Positions 7,683-15,683 of a stretch of DNA of 64,000 nucleotides are shown piece after piece. The stretch spans positions 1-64,000 of the forward strand of contig NZ_QTNQ01000003.1 of assembly GCF_018424695.1 (NCBI RefSeq), given 5' to 3'. Source of the stretch: Vannielia litorea. Lineage in GTDB: Bacteria; Pseudomonadota; Alphaproteobacteria; Rhodobacterales; Rhodobacteraceae. Numbering within the stretch: the first letter of the stretch is position 1; every line of letters starts with the position of its first letter. A model generated the notes under the pieces. The model was not told the origin of the DNA. It was given only the letters and a program-made list of their open reading frames with translations, and did not search any database. Made by a program: the position numbers and the translations under genes.

Positions 7683-9479
7683 ATGATTATCATGACAACT
7701 GACGAAACCGACGCACCGCTCGATCCCTCGAAGCTAGAGGCCAATCTGGCCAAGATAGAGGCTCTGTCGCAACGTCTGGTTGCAGCGCTGAGTCACCAGC
7801 GGCAGGTTGACCCGTCTCTGCAAGGCCCGTCGCCTGAACTCTACGCCAAGGCCGCGGCGGCCTACTGGCAGGAGATGATGTCGAATCCCTCCAAGATCTT
7901 CGAGCAGCAGGTCGGCTACTGGGGCAAGACGCTCAAGCACTACATCGACAGCCAGCAAAAGCTGGTGCAGGGCCAGCTCGAACCCCCGCAAGACGAAAGC
8001 GGCCACGATCCGCGTTTCGCCTCGCCGCTCTGGCAGACGCATCCCTACTTCAACTACATCAAGCAGCAGTATCTGTTTTCCTCCGAGGCCATCGGCAACG
8101 CGGTGAACGAACTCGATGGCATGGAGCCCGCCGACAAGAAGCGGCTGGAATACTTCTCCAAGCAGATCGTCGACCTGATGGCGCCCACCAACTTCCTCGC
8201 CACCAACCCCGAGGCGCTGGAGCGCGCGGTGGAAACCGACGGGCAGAGCCTTGTCGACGGGCTGGAGAACCTGGTGAAGGACCTCGAAGACCATCACGGC
8301 GACTTCGTGGTGAACCTCGCCGACAAGGACGCCTTCAAGGTGGGCGGCAACATCGGCACCACCGAGGGCGAGGTGGTGTTTCGCAACCGCATGTTCGAGC
8401 TGATCCAGTATGCGCCCGCGACCGACAAGCAATATGCCACCCCGCTCATCATCTTCCCGCCCTGGATCAACAAGTTCTACATCCTCGACCTGAAGCCGCA
8501 GAACTCGCTGATCAAGTGGATCACCGAACAGGGCTACACGCTCTTCGTGGTGAGCTGGGTCAACCCCGATGCAGGCTATGCCGATGTCGGCATGGGCAAC
8601 TACATCGAAGAGGGCTACCTGACGGCGCTGAACGAGGTGAAGGCGATCACCGGGGAAGAGAAGGTCAACGTGATCGGCTACTGCATCGCCGGCACCACCC
8701 TGGCACTCACCCTCTCGCTCCTGAAGCAGCGCGGCGACGACACGGTGAAGAGTGCCACCTTCTTCACCACCCTCACCGACTTCTCCGACCAGGGCGAGGT
8801 GGGCGTCTTCCTGACGGATGATTTCGTCGACGGGATCGAGGCGGAGGTGACGGAAAAGGGCTATCTCGACAGTTTCTACATGTCGCGCACCTTCTCCTAC
8901 CTGCGCTCAAACGATCTCATCTATCGCCCCGCGATCCGCAGCTACATGATGGGTGAGACGCCCCCGGCCTTCGATCTGCTTTACTGGAACGGCGACAGCA
9001 CCAACCTGCCCGCCAAGATGTCGGTCGAGTACCTGCGCAAGCTTTGCCAGAACGACGAGTTGGCCAAGGGCGAGATCGAGCTTTGCGATGCCCGGCTGTC
9101 GCTCTCGGACATCGACGTGCCGATCTGTGCCATTGCCTGCGAGACCGATCACATCGCCGCCTGGAAGGCGAGCTATCGCGGCGTGCGGCAGATGGGCTCC
9201 AAGGACAAGACCTTCATCCTCTCCGAGAGCGGCCATATCGCTGGCATCGTGAACCCGCCGTCCAAAAAGAAGTACGGCCACTACACCAACCCCGACATGC
9301 CCGCCGACCCGGATGACTGGCAAAGCGCGGCGGAATACAACGAGGGCTCCTGGTGGCCGCGCTGGGAGAGCTGGCTGCGCAAGCGCTCCGGCAAGAAGGT
9401 GGAGGCCCGCACACCGGGCGATTCCAGCCATCCTGCACTCGCAAAAGCACCCGGAACCTACGTGGTTTCATCTAAATAG
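7683..9479 (+). CDS. phaC: Class I polyhydroxyalkanoate synthase PhaC
   Basis: The 598-residue class I synthase polymerises (R)-3-hydroxyacyl-CoA into storage polyester. The lipase-like box GYCIAG holds the catalytic Cys at about residue 334. The Asp lies in CETDHIAAW and the His in ESGHIAGIVNPP, completing the Cys-Asp-His triad. The signature WINKFYILDLKPQNS precedes the box. Length is typical for class I enzymes, which need no PhaE partner. Two starts compete: ATG 7683, served by AAGGAGA, and ATG 7692, served by a G-rich site 9 nt upstream and giving the usual MTTDE N-terminus. The phasin and repressor genes follow. Confidence 0.95.
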   Translation: MIIMTTDETDAPLDPSKLEANLAKIEALSQRLVAALSHQRQVDPSLQGPSPELYAKAAAAYWQEMMSNPSKIFEQQVGYWGKTLKHYIDSQQKLVQGQLEPPQDESGHDPRFASPLWQTHPYFNYIKQQYLFSSEAIGNAVNELDGMEPADKKRLEYFSKQIVDLMAPTNFLATNPEALERAVETDGQSLVDGLENLVKDLEDHHGDFVVNLADKDAFKVGGNIGTTEGEVVFRNRMFELIQYAPATDKQYATPLIIFPPWINKFYILDLKPQNSLIKWITEQGYTLFVVSWVNPDAGYADVGMGNYIEEGYLTALNEVKAITGEEKVNVIGYCIAGTTLALTLSLLKQRGDDTVKSATFFTTLTDFSDQGEVGVFLTDDFVDGIEAEVTEKGYLDSFYMSRTFSYLRSNDLIYRPAIRSYMMGETPPAFDLLYWNGDSTNLPAKMSVEYLRKLCQNDELAKGEIELCDARLSLSDIDVPICAIACETDHIAAWKASYRGVRQMGSKDKTFILSESGHIAGIVNPPSKKKYGHYTNPDMPADPDDWQSAAEYNEGSWWPRWESWLRKRSGKKVEARTPGDSSHPALAKAPGTYVVSSK

Positions 9480-9505
9480 CTGTTTTTGCTGAAAACTAAT
9501 TTTTG

Positions 9506-9543
9506 CTGCAGTGCAGAAAAAACCTTGAAATTCTGCACCGCAG
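9506..9543. promoter_or_regulatory. Two candidate PhaR operators before phaP
   Basis: Two exact copies of the dyad CTGC-N3-GCAG lie at 9506-9516 (spacer AGT) and 9533-9543 (spacer ACC), with centres 27 bp apart, between phaC and the phasin gene. TGC-rich CTGC/GCAG sites of this form are the known binding sites of PhaR in Paracoccus and relatives. PhaR is encoded downstream, so granule-dependent derepression of phaP is the expected control. Binding itself is inferred. Confidence 0.75.
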
Positions 9544-9634
9544 CATGTATCTATCTCCTCGAAGACAACGCCCGGAACGGTGCCAGCGCACCACGAAACA
9601 TCGGTGCCCGCCGCACCACAAAGGAGATAGACCA

Positions 9635-10084
9635 ATGGCCAAGACCACCAACGACATGACCAAGATGATGCAAGACATGATGTCCGCTTTCCCCGTGGAC
9701 GCCTCTGCCATGCAAGACGCTTTCAAATCTTCCGCCGCTTTCGGTGAGAAGCTGTCCTCGGTTGCTCTCGAAGCTGCCGCCACCTCCACCGAGATCTCCT
9801 CGAAGTGGACGAAGGACACCATCGAGAAGGCCACCGCCCTGACCAAGGTGAAGGGTGAGCCCACCGACTACACCAAAGCCATGACCGACTTCGCTTCGGC
9901 CCAGGCCGAAATGACCGCCGAGCACATGGCCGCCTTCGCCGAAGTTGCGAAGAAGGTGCAGATGGAAACCGTCGAGCTGATGCTGGCCGCCGGCAAGGAC
10001 TTCTCCGAAGAAGCCACCGCGACCATGAAGAAGGCCACCGCAGACGTGACCTCGGCCGCCAAGAAAGCCGCCGCCGCCAAGTAA
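9635..10084 (+). CDS. phaP: Phasin (PHA granule-associated protein)
   Basis: A 149-residue amphipathic, Ala/Lys/Glu/Met-rich helical protein ending in repeated KKA/AAK residues (KKAAAAK). This composition and its place between phaC and phaR identify it as a phasin, which coats polyhydroxyalkanoate granules and sets their size. The middle (roughly residues 60-125) has the helical phasin_2-type pattern. AAGGAGAT lies 7 nt before the ATG at 9635. Two CTGC-N3-GCAG operators sit 90-130 bp upstream, implying PhaR repression, and a strong terminator follows the gene. Confidence 0.9.
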   Translation: MAKTTNDMTKMMQDMMSAFPVDASAMQDAFKSSAAFGEKLSSVALEAAATSTEISSKWTKDTIEKATALTKVKGEPTDYTKAMTDFASAQAEMTAEHMAAFAEVAKKVQMETVELMLAAGKDFSEEATATMKKATADVTSAAKKAAAAK

Positions 10085-10136
10085 GGCGCGCAGCGACAGA
10101 TACGCGCCCTTCCTCCTCCCTGAGGGCGTGAACACG

Positions 10137-10161
10137 TGGGCGGACCCGTCGGGTCCGCCCA
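10137..10161 (+). terminator. Terminator hairpin after phaP
   Basis: An 11-bp perfect stem (TGGGCGGACCC pairing with GGGTCCGCCCA) with a 3-nt loop is followed by a T-rich stretch (TTCTCGTTTT). It separates the highly expressed phasin gene from phaR and should insulate phaR transcription. Confidence 0.8.
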
Positions 10162-10206
10162 TTCTCGTTTTCGGGGCGCCGCCTCTAAACGCTTTCTTTT
10201 TCAGAA

Positions 10207-10240
10207 ATGCTGCACTACGCTGCGTTTCGCTGCACTGCAA
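10207..10240. promoter_or_regulatory. Candidate PhaR autoregulatory site before phaR
   Basis: The 34 bp just upstream of phaR hold four TGC/GCA repeats in an ATGCTGCACTACG...CGCTGCACTGCAA arrangement. The right-hand part (10230-10240) is CTGC-N3-GCAA, one base short of the perfect dyad seen before phaP. This fits the known weaker autorepression of phaR. It overlaps the region where the promoter or leader must lie. Confidence 0.5.
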
Positions 10241-10256
10241 TATGGGAGAAATTTGC

Positions 10257-10841
10257 ATGTCGGACGAAAAGGCTCCGCTGCTGATCAAGCGGTACGCAAG
10301 CCGGCGGCTCTACAACACCGAGACGTCCGACTACGTGACGCTCGAAGACATCTCCAACTTCATCCGCGATGGCCGCGAAGTGCAGATCGTCGACCTGAAA
10401 TCGGGCGATGACCTGACACGCCAGTACCTGCTCCAGATCATCGCCGAGCATGAAAGCAAGGGCGACAACGTGCTGCCCACCGGCGTGCTCACCGATCTCG
10501 TGCGCAGCTACGCCAGCCAGGCCCAGTCCATCGTGCCAGCCTTCCTGCAATCCTCCTTCGAGATGCTTCAGAACGGCCAGAGCACCATGATGGAGAACAT
10601 GACCAAGATGAACCCGATGGCCAACATGCCAGGGTTCGACGCGATGCGCGCGCAGCAGGAGGCCTTCCTGAAGGCCATGACCGGCGGGCAGACCCCCTTC
10701 GGCATGTCCGGCCCCGCGCCGGAAGACGAGGGTAGCGCACCCGCCGCCAAACCCGCCCCGGCCAAGGGCGAGCAGGATCTCGACGAGATCAAGAGCCAGC
10801 TCGCCGCACTGCAGGAGCAGCTTTCCAAGCTCGGGAAGTAA
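10257..10841 (+). CDS. phaR: Polyhydroxyalkanoate synthesis repressor PhaR
   Basis: The 194-residue protein begins with the conserved PHA accumulation regulator DNA-binding domain: LIKRYASRRLYNTETSDYVTLED at about residues 8-30, followed by the PHB_acc domain (IVDLKSGDDLTRQYLLQIIAE, about 45-65). The C-terminal half is Met/Gln-rich, binds granules in homologues, and ends in a helix. PhaR represses phaP and itself and is titrated by nascent polymer or oligomers. The start at 10257 follows GGGAGA; a start at 10242 would add five residues. TGC-rich dyads upstream suggest autoregulation. Confidence 0.93.
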   Translation: MSDEKAPLLIKRYASRRLYNTETSDYVTLEDISNFIRDGREVQIVDLKSGDDLTRQYLLQIIAEHESKGDNVLPTGVLTDLVRSYASQAQSIVPAFLQSSFEMLQNGQSTMMENMTKMNPMANMPGFDAMRAQQEAFLKAMTGGQTPFGMSGPAPEDEGSAPAAKPAPAKGEQDLDEIKSQLAALQEQLSKLGK

Positions 10842-10859
10842 GGCCTCCGGCTCCGACCC

Positions 10860-12041
10860 GTGCTCGGCATCGCAATCCTCGCCGCCGTGTGTCTCACGGG
10901 CGGCGCTCTGCTCTGGCCCCGCATCGCCCGGGCCGAGGCCTGGCGCGCCACCGTCACGCCTCTGGCCTCCATCATCGGTTCGGGCTTCCTTGTGCTCGGC
11001 CCTCTGCTCGACCACAAATATGGCGCCTTCGCCCCCGCCGTCATGGCCGCCCTCTGCGCCATCGCCTGGGGCTTCGGCGCCGCCATCCGTCGCAACATCG
11101 CCCGGATCGAAGAGGGGGAGCGGCCCGCGCTCGACTCCCATGTCGAAACGCTGGCCTCATGGGCCCTCGCCTTCGCCTACGTCATCTCGGTCGCCTACTA
11201 CCTGAACCTTTTCGGCAGCTTCGCCGTCAACCTCACCCCGTGGCACAGCCCGACTGCCGCCCATGTCGTCACCTCGGCCGCCTATGCGCTGATCCTCGCC
11301 ACCGGCTGGCTCCGGGGCTTCTCCGCGCTGGAGGGGATGGAGAAATATGCCGTCACCCTGAAGCTCGCCATCATCGCCGGGTTGCTCGTCGGCCTCGCGG
11401 CGTTCTTCGTGCAGAAGGCCGGGGCAGGGGCCCTCATCGTCAATCCCGTGCAGGTCGCCCCGTGGCAGGCGCTCACGCTTGGCATGGGTCTGATCGTCAC
11501 CGTGCAGGGGTTTGAAACCTCCCGCTACCTTGGCCACAGCTACAGCGCGCGGCGCCGCATCGCCTCGATGCGCCACGCCCAGATCATCGCCACCGCGATC
11601 TACATGGCCTATATCCTGCTCGCGGCCTATGTCTTTCCGCCCGGCGAGATCGAAACCTCCGAAACCGCGATCATCGACATGATGCGGGTCGTCGCCGCCA
11701 TCCTGCCGCCCCTGCTGGTGGCCGCCGCCCTGGCCGCCCAGTTCTCGGCGGCGGTGGCCGATACCGGCGGCTCCGGCGGCCTCGTGCAGGAGCTCACCCG
11801 CGGCCGGATCAAACAGCCCGCCGCCTATGCCCTGCTCACCGCCGCCGGCCTTGCCCTCACCTGGGGCTTCCACGTGTTCGAAATCATCGCCTTCGCCAGC
11901 CGCGCCTTCGCGCTCTACTATGCGCTGCAATCCCTTCTCGCCGCCCGCGCCTGCACCGGCACGCGCGCCGCACTCTTCTACACCCTCGCCGCCGCCGCCC
12001 TCGCCATCGCGCTCCTTGGCCAATCCGTCGAAGCCGGTTAG
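10860..12041 (+). CDS. Multi-pass membrane protein, APC-superfamily-like
   Basis: A 393-residue integral membrane protein with about 10-11 hydrophobic segments. The first, about residues 30-50, contains SIIGSGFLVLGP, which resembles the broken TM1 helix of APC/LeuT-fold amino-acid permeases. A VQGFETSRYLGHSY segment before TM6/7 is also reminiscent of that fold. The substrate is unknown. The GTG start is 18 bp after phaR, with no strong ribosome site, so translation may be coupled to phaR. A function in polyester metabolism should not be assumed from position alone. Translation end is clear. Confidence 0.6.
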   Translation: MLGIAILAAVCLTGGALLWPRIARAEAWRATVTPLASIIGSGFLVLGPLLDHKYGAFAPAVMAALCAIAWGFGAAIRRNIARIEEGERPALDSHVETLASWALAFAYVISVAYYLNLFGSFAVNLTPWHSPTAAHVVTSAAYALILATGWLRGFSALEGMEKYAVTLKLAIIAGLLVGLAAFFVQKAGAGALIVNPVQVAPWQALTLGMGLIVTVQGFETSRYLGHSYSARRRIASMRHAQIIATAIYMAYILLAAYVFPPGEIETSETAIIDMMRVVAAILPPLLVAAALAAQFSAAVADTGGSGGLVQELTRGRIKQPAAYALLTAAGLALTWGFHVFEIIAFASRAFALYYALQSLLAARACTGTRAALFYTLAAAALAIALLGQSVEAG

Positions 12042-12132
12042 CCCAAAATCAAGGTTAACGCGCCGCCGCCCCCAAGAGCGCCGCCCTGTTCATTTTCTTG
12101 CTGCAAATATCTCCGGGGGGTCGCCATTGTGG

Positions 12133-12157
12133 CGCCATTGGTTCGAGCCCAATGGCG
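12133..12157. terminator. Hairpin in convergent intergenic region
   Basis: A 9-bp stem (CGCCATTGG / CCAATGGCG) with a 7-nt loop lies between the convergent stops at 12041 and 12190. A second half-site (TCGCCATT at 12120-12128) can pair with the same right arm, giving an alternative fold. It is probably a bidirectional terminator, although no T-tract follows directly. Confidence 0.45.
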
Positions 12158-12189
12158 ACGGGGCTGGCCCCCCAACTCCGACGCCCGCC

Positions 12190-13554
12190 TCAAGCGACCT
12201 CTGCAAACACCTTGCCAAGTGCTCCTTCGAGCTTGCCGAACATCTCTTCCATCTGCGCGTCCGTCATGATGAAGGGCGGGCAGAGCACGATCGACTGCCC
12301 CAGGGGCCGGCAAATCAGCCCCTCGTCGGTGCAGGCGTTCGCAATCCGCTCGCTGACCGAAAGGCTGCCGTCAAAGGGCGTCTTGGTGGCTTTGTCCGCC
12401 ACCGCCTCCAGCGCCCCCATCAACCCGCGTCCGCGCACCTCACCGATGTTGGCCATCTCCCCGATCCGCGCCATGCCCTCTTCAAACAGCGGCGTCAGCT
12501 CGCGCACCCGCTCGATCAGCCCTTCGTTCAGGATCACCTCAATCGCCTTCAGTGCAATCGCGCAGCCCACCGGATGCCCGGACGCCGTGAAGCCGTGCGG
12601 AAACTCCTCGATTGCCTCAGAGGCCGCCTGCACCCTTTCGGCCAGCTCCGGCCCGAGGATCACCGCCCCCATGGGGAAGAAACCGGCGGTGAGGCATTTC
12701 GACGAGATGATCGCATCGGGCACAAAGCCGTAGCTTTCGCACCCCCAGACCTCGCCGGTGCGCCCGAAGCCGCAGATAACCTCGTCGGAAATCAGCGGAA
12801 TCCCGTGCTTCTTCAGCACCGCCTGCATCGCGGCAAAATACCCCTCAGGTGCCGGGATCACCCCGCCTGCGCCCATCACCGGCTCGGCGAAGAAGCCCGC
12901 AATCGTGTCGGCGCCCTCGGCGGCGATCACCGCCTCCAGCTCCGCCGCCAGCCGGGCCACGAATTCGGTCTCGCTCTCACCGTCACGCCCCTCTCGCCAG
13001 TAATGCGGGCAGGTGAGGTGGATGAAGCCCTCCAGCGGCAGCCCGAACACCTCGTTATAAGGCTTGCCCGTCATCGAGGCGCTCACAGCCGTCACCCCGT
13101 GATAGGCATTCTTCCGGGTCAGGATCTTGCGGCGCTGCGGCTTGCCCTCGGCGCCCGCGAGGAACCAGAGCATCTTGACCATCGTGTCATTCGCCTCGCT
13201 CCCCGAGTTGGTGTAAAACACCCGCCCGCGGTCAAACGGCGAAACCTCCACCAGCTTCTCCGAAAGCATCACCGTCTGGTCGCTCATCCGCCCAAAGAAG
13301 GCGTGGTAGCCGGGGAAGCGCGCATAGGCCTCCTGCGCCGCCTGCGTCAGGCCCGGATGGTCGAAGCCGGCGACCATGTTCCAGAGGCCCGAGTTGGCAT
13401 CGAGGTAGCGCCGCCCGTGCACGTCCACCACATAGGGGCCTTCCCCGTGGGTCAGCACCACCGTCCCGCGGTCATGGATCGTGGGCAGATCGGTGAAGCC
13501 ATAAAGGGTGGCGGCTTCGGCGCGGGCCTCCCAGCTTTGCGCGGCATTTGTCAT
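12190..13554 (-). CDS. Class III (omega-type) aminotransferase
   Basis: The 454-residue PLP enzyme has the class III pattern: NSGSEANDT phosphate-binding loop (116-124), an NAYHG motif (149-153), ISDEVICGFGRTG (255-267) and the Schiff-base lysine K286 in SSKCLTAGFFPMGA. Relatives include omega-amino acid:pyruvate, taurine:pyruvate and putrescine aminotransferases, and the sequence does not settle the substrate. The start at 13554 has GGAGG-like sequence upstream and gives a standard N-terminus. It is divergent from a LysR regulator with 98 bp between them, so that regulator is the likely controller. Confidence 0.85.
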   Translation of the reverse strand: MTNAAQSWEARAEAATLYGFTDLPTIHDRGTVVLTHGEGPYVVDVHGRRYLDANSGLWNMVAGFDHPGLTQAAQEAYARFPGYHAFFGRMSDQTVMLSEKLVEVSPFDRGRVFYTNSGSEANDTMVKMLWFLAGAEGKPQRRKILTRKNAYHGVTAVSASMTGKPYNEVFGLPLEGFIHLTCPHYWREGRDGESETEFVARLAAELEAVIAAEGADTIAGFFAEPVMGAGGVIPAPEGYFAAMQAVLKKHGIPLISDEVICGFGRTGEVWGCESYGFVPDAIISSKCLTAGFFPMGAVILGPELAERVQAASEAIEEFPHGFTASGHPVGCAIALKAIEVILNEGLIERVRELTPLFEEGMARIGEMANIGEVRGRGLMGALEAVADKATKTPFDGSLSVSERIANACTDEGLICRPLGQSIVLCPPFIMTDAQMEEMFGKLEGALGKVFAEVA

Positions 13555-13652
13555 GGAGCCTCCGGAAGATGTTGTGGTGTCGCCGCGACCCTGACGCAGT
13601 TGCGCCCCCTCCGCAATGGCCATAGCGTGCGGCTCATCCAAGGAGCCTCCCC

Positions 13653-14618
13653 ATGCCCGACAAGACCGGACGCATCACCCTCTGGCAGGTCGAGGTCTTC
13701 CTCGCCACCGCCGAGGAAGGCGCAGTCTCGGCGGCGGCGCGGCGGCTCGGGGCCTCGGCCTCTGCCGTCAGCCAGCAGCTCACGGCGCTGGAATCCGCGA
13801 TGGGCGTGCCGCTGGTCGACCGCGCCACGCGGCCCCTTGCCCTGACGCCTGCAGGCGAGGCGCTGAAACGCCGGGCGCAGAACATCCTCAACGAGGCGGC
13901 GGCGGCGCGCGCCGAGATCGCAGGCGGCGACATGGCCGCGCTCACCTCGCTGCGCCTCGGCATGATCGAGGATTTCGACGCCGACGTGACCCCGCGCCTG
14001 CTCAGCTCCATGGCGGGCGAGCTGGCCGCCTGCCAGTTCCTGCTCGAAACCGGCGCCTCGCATCACCTCTTCACCCTGCTCGAGACCCGCGCGCTCGACG
14101 TGATCGTGGCCGCCGACATCGGGGTGGCCGAAGACTGGATGGAGGTGCACCCGCTGATGGCAGAGCCCTTCGTGGTGGCCGCGCCTCCCGGTGCCGTGGA
14201 CGCGGGCAGCGACGTGGCTGCCCAGCTGCAAAAGCTGCCTCTCATCCAGTACACCCAGCGCCACCTGATGGGGCGCACCATCGCCGATCACCTCGCACGG
14301 CAGAACCTGCGCCTCTCGCATCGTTTCGAGCTGGATAGCTACCACGCGATCATGGCGCTGGTGGCTGAAGGGGCAGGATGGACAATCCTGACGCCGCTCG
14401 CGCTGGCCCGAGCCCATCGCTTTCAGCAAAGCGCCGATATCCTGCCGCTGCCCTTTGCGCCGCTCTCGCGCACAATCTCCCTCAATGCCCGCGCTGGCGT
14501 GCTCTCGGCGATGCCCGCCCGCATGGCCGGCACGCTGCGCCCGCTGATCGACGAGCTGGTGGTGAGGCCCTCCGTGGCGCGCCTGCCGTGGCTCGCGGGC
14601 CAGCTTCGCCTGCTCTGA
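13653..14618 (+). CDS. LysR-family transcriptional regulator
   Basis: A 321-residue LysR-type regulator. The N-terminal winged helix-turn-helix spans about residues 8-67, with the typical recognition-helix region SAAARRLGASASAVSQQLTALESAMG. A type 2 periplasmic-binding-like effector domain follows from about 95 to 300. AAGGAG precedes the ATG at 13653. Its divergent placement beside the class III aminotransferase suggests it regulates that gene in response to an amine or amino acid, and probably itself. The effector cannot be deduced. Confidence 0.9.
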   Translation: MPDKTGRITLWQVEVFLATAEEGAVSAAARRLGASASAVSQQLTALESAMGVPLVDRATRPLALTPAGEALKRRAQNILNEAAAARAEIAGGDMAALTSLRLGMIEDFDADVTPRLLSSMAGELAACQFLLETGASHHLFTLLETRALDVIVAADIGVAEDWMEVHPLMAEPFVVAAPPGAVDAGSDVAAQLQKLPLIQYTQRHLMGRTIADHLARQNLRLSHRFELDSYHAIMALVAEGAGWTILTPLALARAHRFQQSADILPLPFAPLSRTISLNARAGVLSAMPARMAGTLRPLIDELVVRPSVARLPWLAGQLRLL

Positions 14619-14754
14619 CAGGCGCATTCGCGCTTTTTTCACGCGTGCGCACCTTCTGGCCGCGCCTCTCAGTGCCTATCTGTAGGTCATTACACAGCAA
14701 GACCGCCCCGTTTTCAGGGGCCATTCAATCGAACACATTGCAAAGGAGGCCCCA

Positions 14755-15282
14755 ATGGCCACGCTCAACACCCACGGCCACGCCCACGGCGACCGCTCCG
14801 AAAACTATGCCGGCGGCGTGACGATCGACTACAACAGCTTTCCCCAGAACTACGCCCACCTCGGCAAGGTCCGCTCGGCGATGCGCATCCTCGACCGCCT
14901 TGCCGACAGGGAGCCGCCCACAGGGCGCTGCAACAAGTACTTCAAGACACTCGGCATCAACAAGACTTTCACCGAGCTGTGGAACAGCGGCGGGCTCTTC
15001 ATCAACTACTCGTCGCGCAACGTGGCCGGTGAATATGCCGATACCCACTCCAACAAGAAGGACATCGCCCTGCACGAGTGGGCGCTGGTCAACAAGAACC
15101 ACTGGATGATCGCGGCCACGCTGTGCCATGAAACGGCCCATTGCGCCGGGGCCCCCGGCGGCGCGTCGAACAATGCCGAGAAAGCCGTGAAGGAGTGCTA
15201 CTTTGGCGACCAGCTTTATGACCCGACGATCGTCGGCCAGCTTGAAAGTGCTTATAACGAGCTGCGCACTGCTCTTGCTTGA
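14755..15282 (+). CDS. Putative HExxH zinc metallopeptidase-like protein
   Basis: A 175-residue protein of unknown family with a clear zincin-type motif LCHETAHCAG (HETAH at 125-129). Downstream acidic residues in NNAEKAVKE and YFGDQLYDP are candidate third zinc ligands. The downstream pattern is loosely reminiscent of M35/deuterolysin or lysine-specific endopeptidases. The N-terminus is His-rich (THGHAHG) and is not a signal peptide. Ribosome site AAAGGAGG lies 7 nt before the ATG. The gene end overlaps a second gene for a small exported protein, suggesting coupled expression. Proteolytic activity is inferred only from the motif. Confidence 0.65.
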   Translation: MATLNTHGHAHGDRSENYAGGVTIDYNSFPQNYAHLGKVRSAMRILDRLADREPPTGRCNKYFKTLGINKTFTELWNSGGLFINYSSRNVAGEYADTHSNKKDIALHEWALVNKNHWMIAATLCHETAHCAGAPGGASNNAEKAVKECYFGDQLYDPTIVGQLESAYNELRTALA

Positions 15283-15637
15283 TGCCGGGTCTCTCCCCGG
15301 CCCCGCATGGGGGCAGGAGGGCGACCCGCTCATGGCGGCCACCAATGCCGAGATCGCCCGGCTGCGGGACGAAGTGCCCGAGGCCGGGCTGCCCGAGTTC
15401 AACCGGGCGCTCGAGTGGCTGGTGCTCAATTACGATCTCGACCAGCTCTACGCGCTGGTGAAAGATGCTGATCCGGCATGGGTGCAGGCGCGCGGTGAGG
15501 TGGAGAAACACCTCAAGGAGCTGCGCCTCGCCTATGGCGCGCTCGAGCTCTACTATGGCTCCTGGGAAAAGGTCCGCACCGTGATCCACGGCATGACCGA
15601 AGCCGAGATCATCGAAGCGGCAGGCAGGCTTCCGTAG
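15203..15637 (+). CDS. Small exported helical protein overlapping the HExxH gene
   Basis: A 144-residue product (or 139 residues from the in-frame ATG at 15218). It has a classic signal peptide: basic MTRRSSASLK, a hydrophobic core VLITSCALLLL and a likely cleavage after PAWG. The mature part, about 107 residues, is predicted all-helical and acidic, with no cysteines and no family I recognise. It overlaps the 3' end of the HExxH gene by 80 bp in another frame. AAGGAG at 15190-15195 sits 7 nt before TTG 15203, favouring that start. Partnership with the upstream protein as inhibitor, substrate or target is plausible but unproven. Confidence 0.6.
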   Translation: MATSFMTRRSSASLKVLITSCALLLLDAGSLPGPAWGQEGDPLMAATNAEIARLRDEVPEAGLPEFNRALEWLVLNYDLDQLYALVKDADPAWVQARGEVEKHLKELRLAYGALELYYGSWEKVRTVIHGMTEAEIIEAAGRLP

Positions 15638-15683
15638 GGACGGATGTGCCCCGCCGCCATGCGATGGCGGCGGCGCGCCTCGC

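Noticed and set aside
9551..10288. A 245-codon leftward Gly/His-rich frame over the phasin gene
   Set aside because: It is antisense to phaP, has no ribosome site, and crosses the operator and terminator regions.
12133..12157. A tRNA T-arm-like stretch (ATTGG-TTCGAGC-CCAAT)
   Set aside because: The loop fits TTCRANY, but no D-arm, anticodon arm or 7-bp acceptor stem can be built around it. It is more simply a hairpin between convergent genes.
11827..13845. A 672-codon rightward open frame across the class III aminotransferase
   Set aside because: It is antisense to a complete PLP enzyme and spans two intergenic regions, with no protein-like composition.
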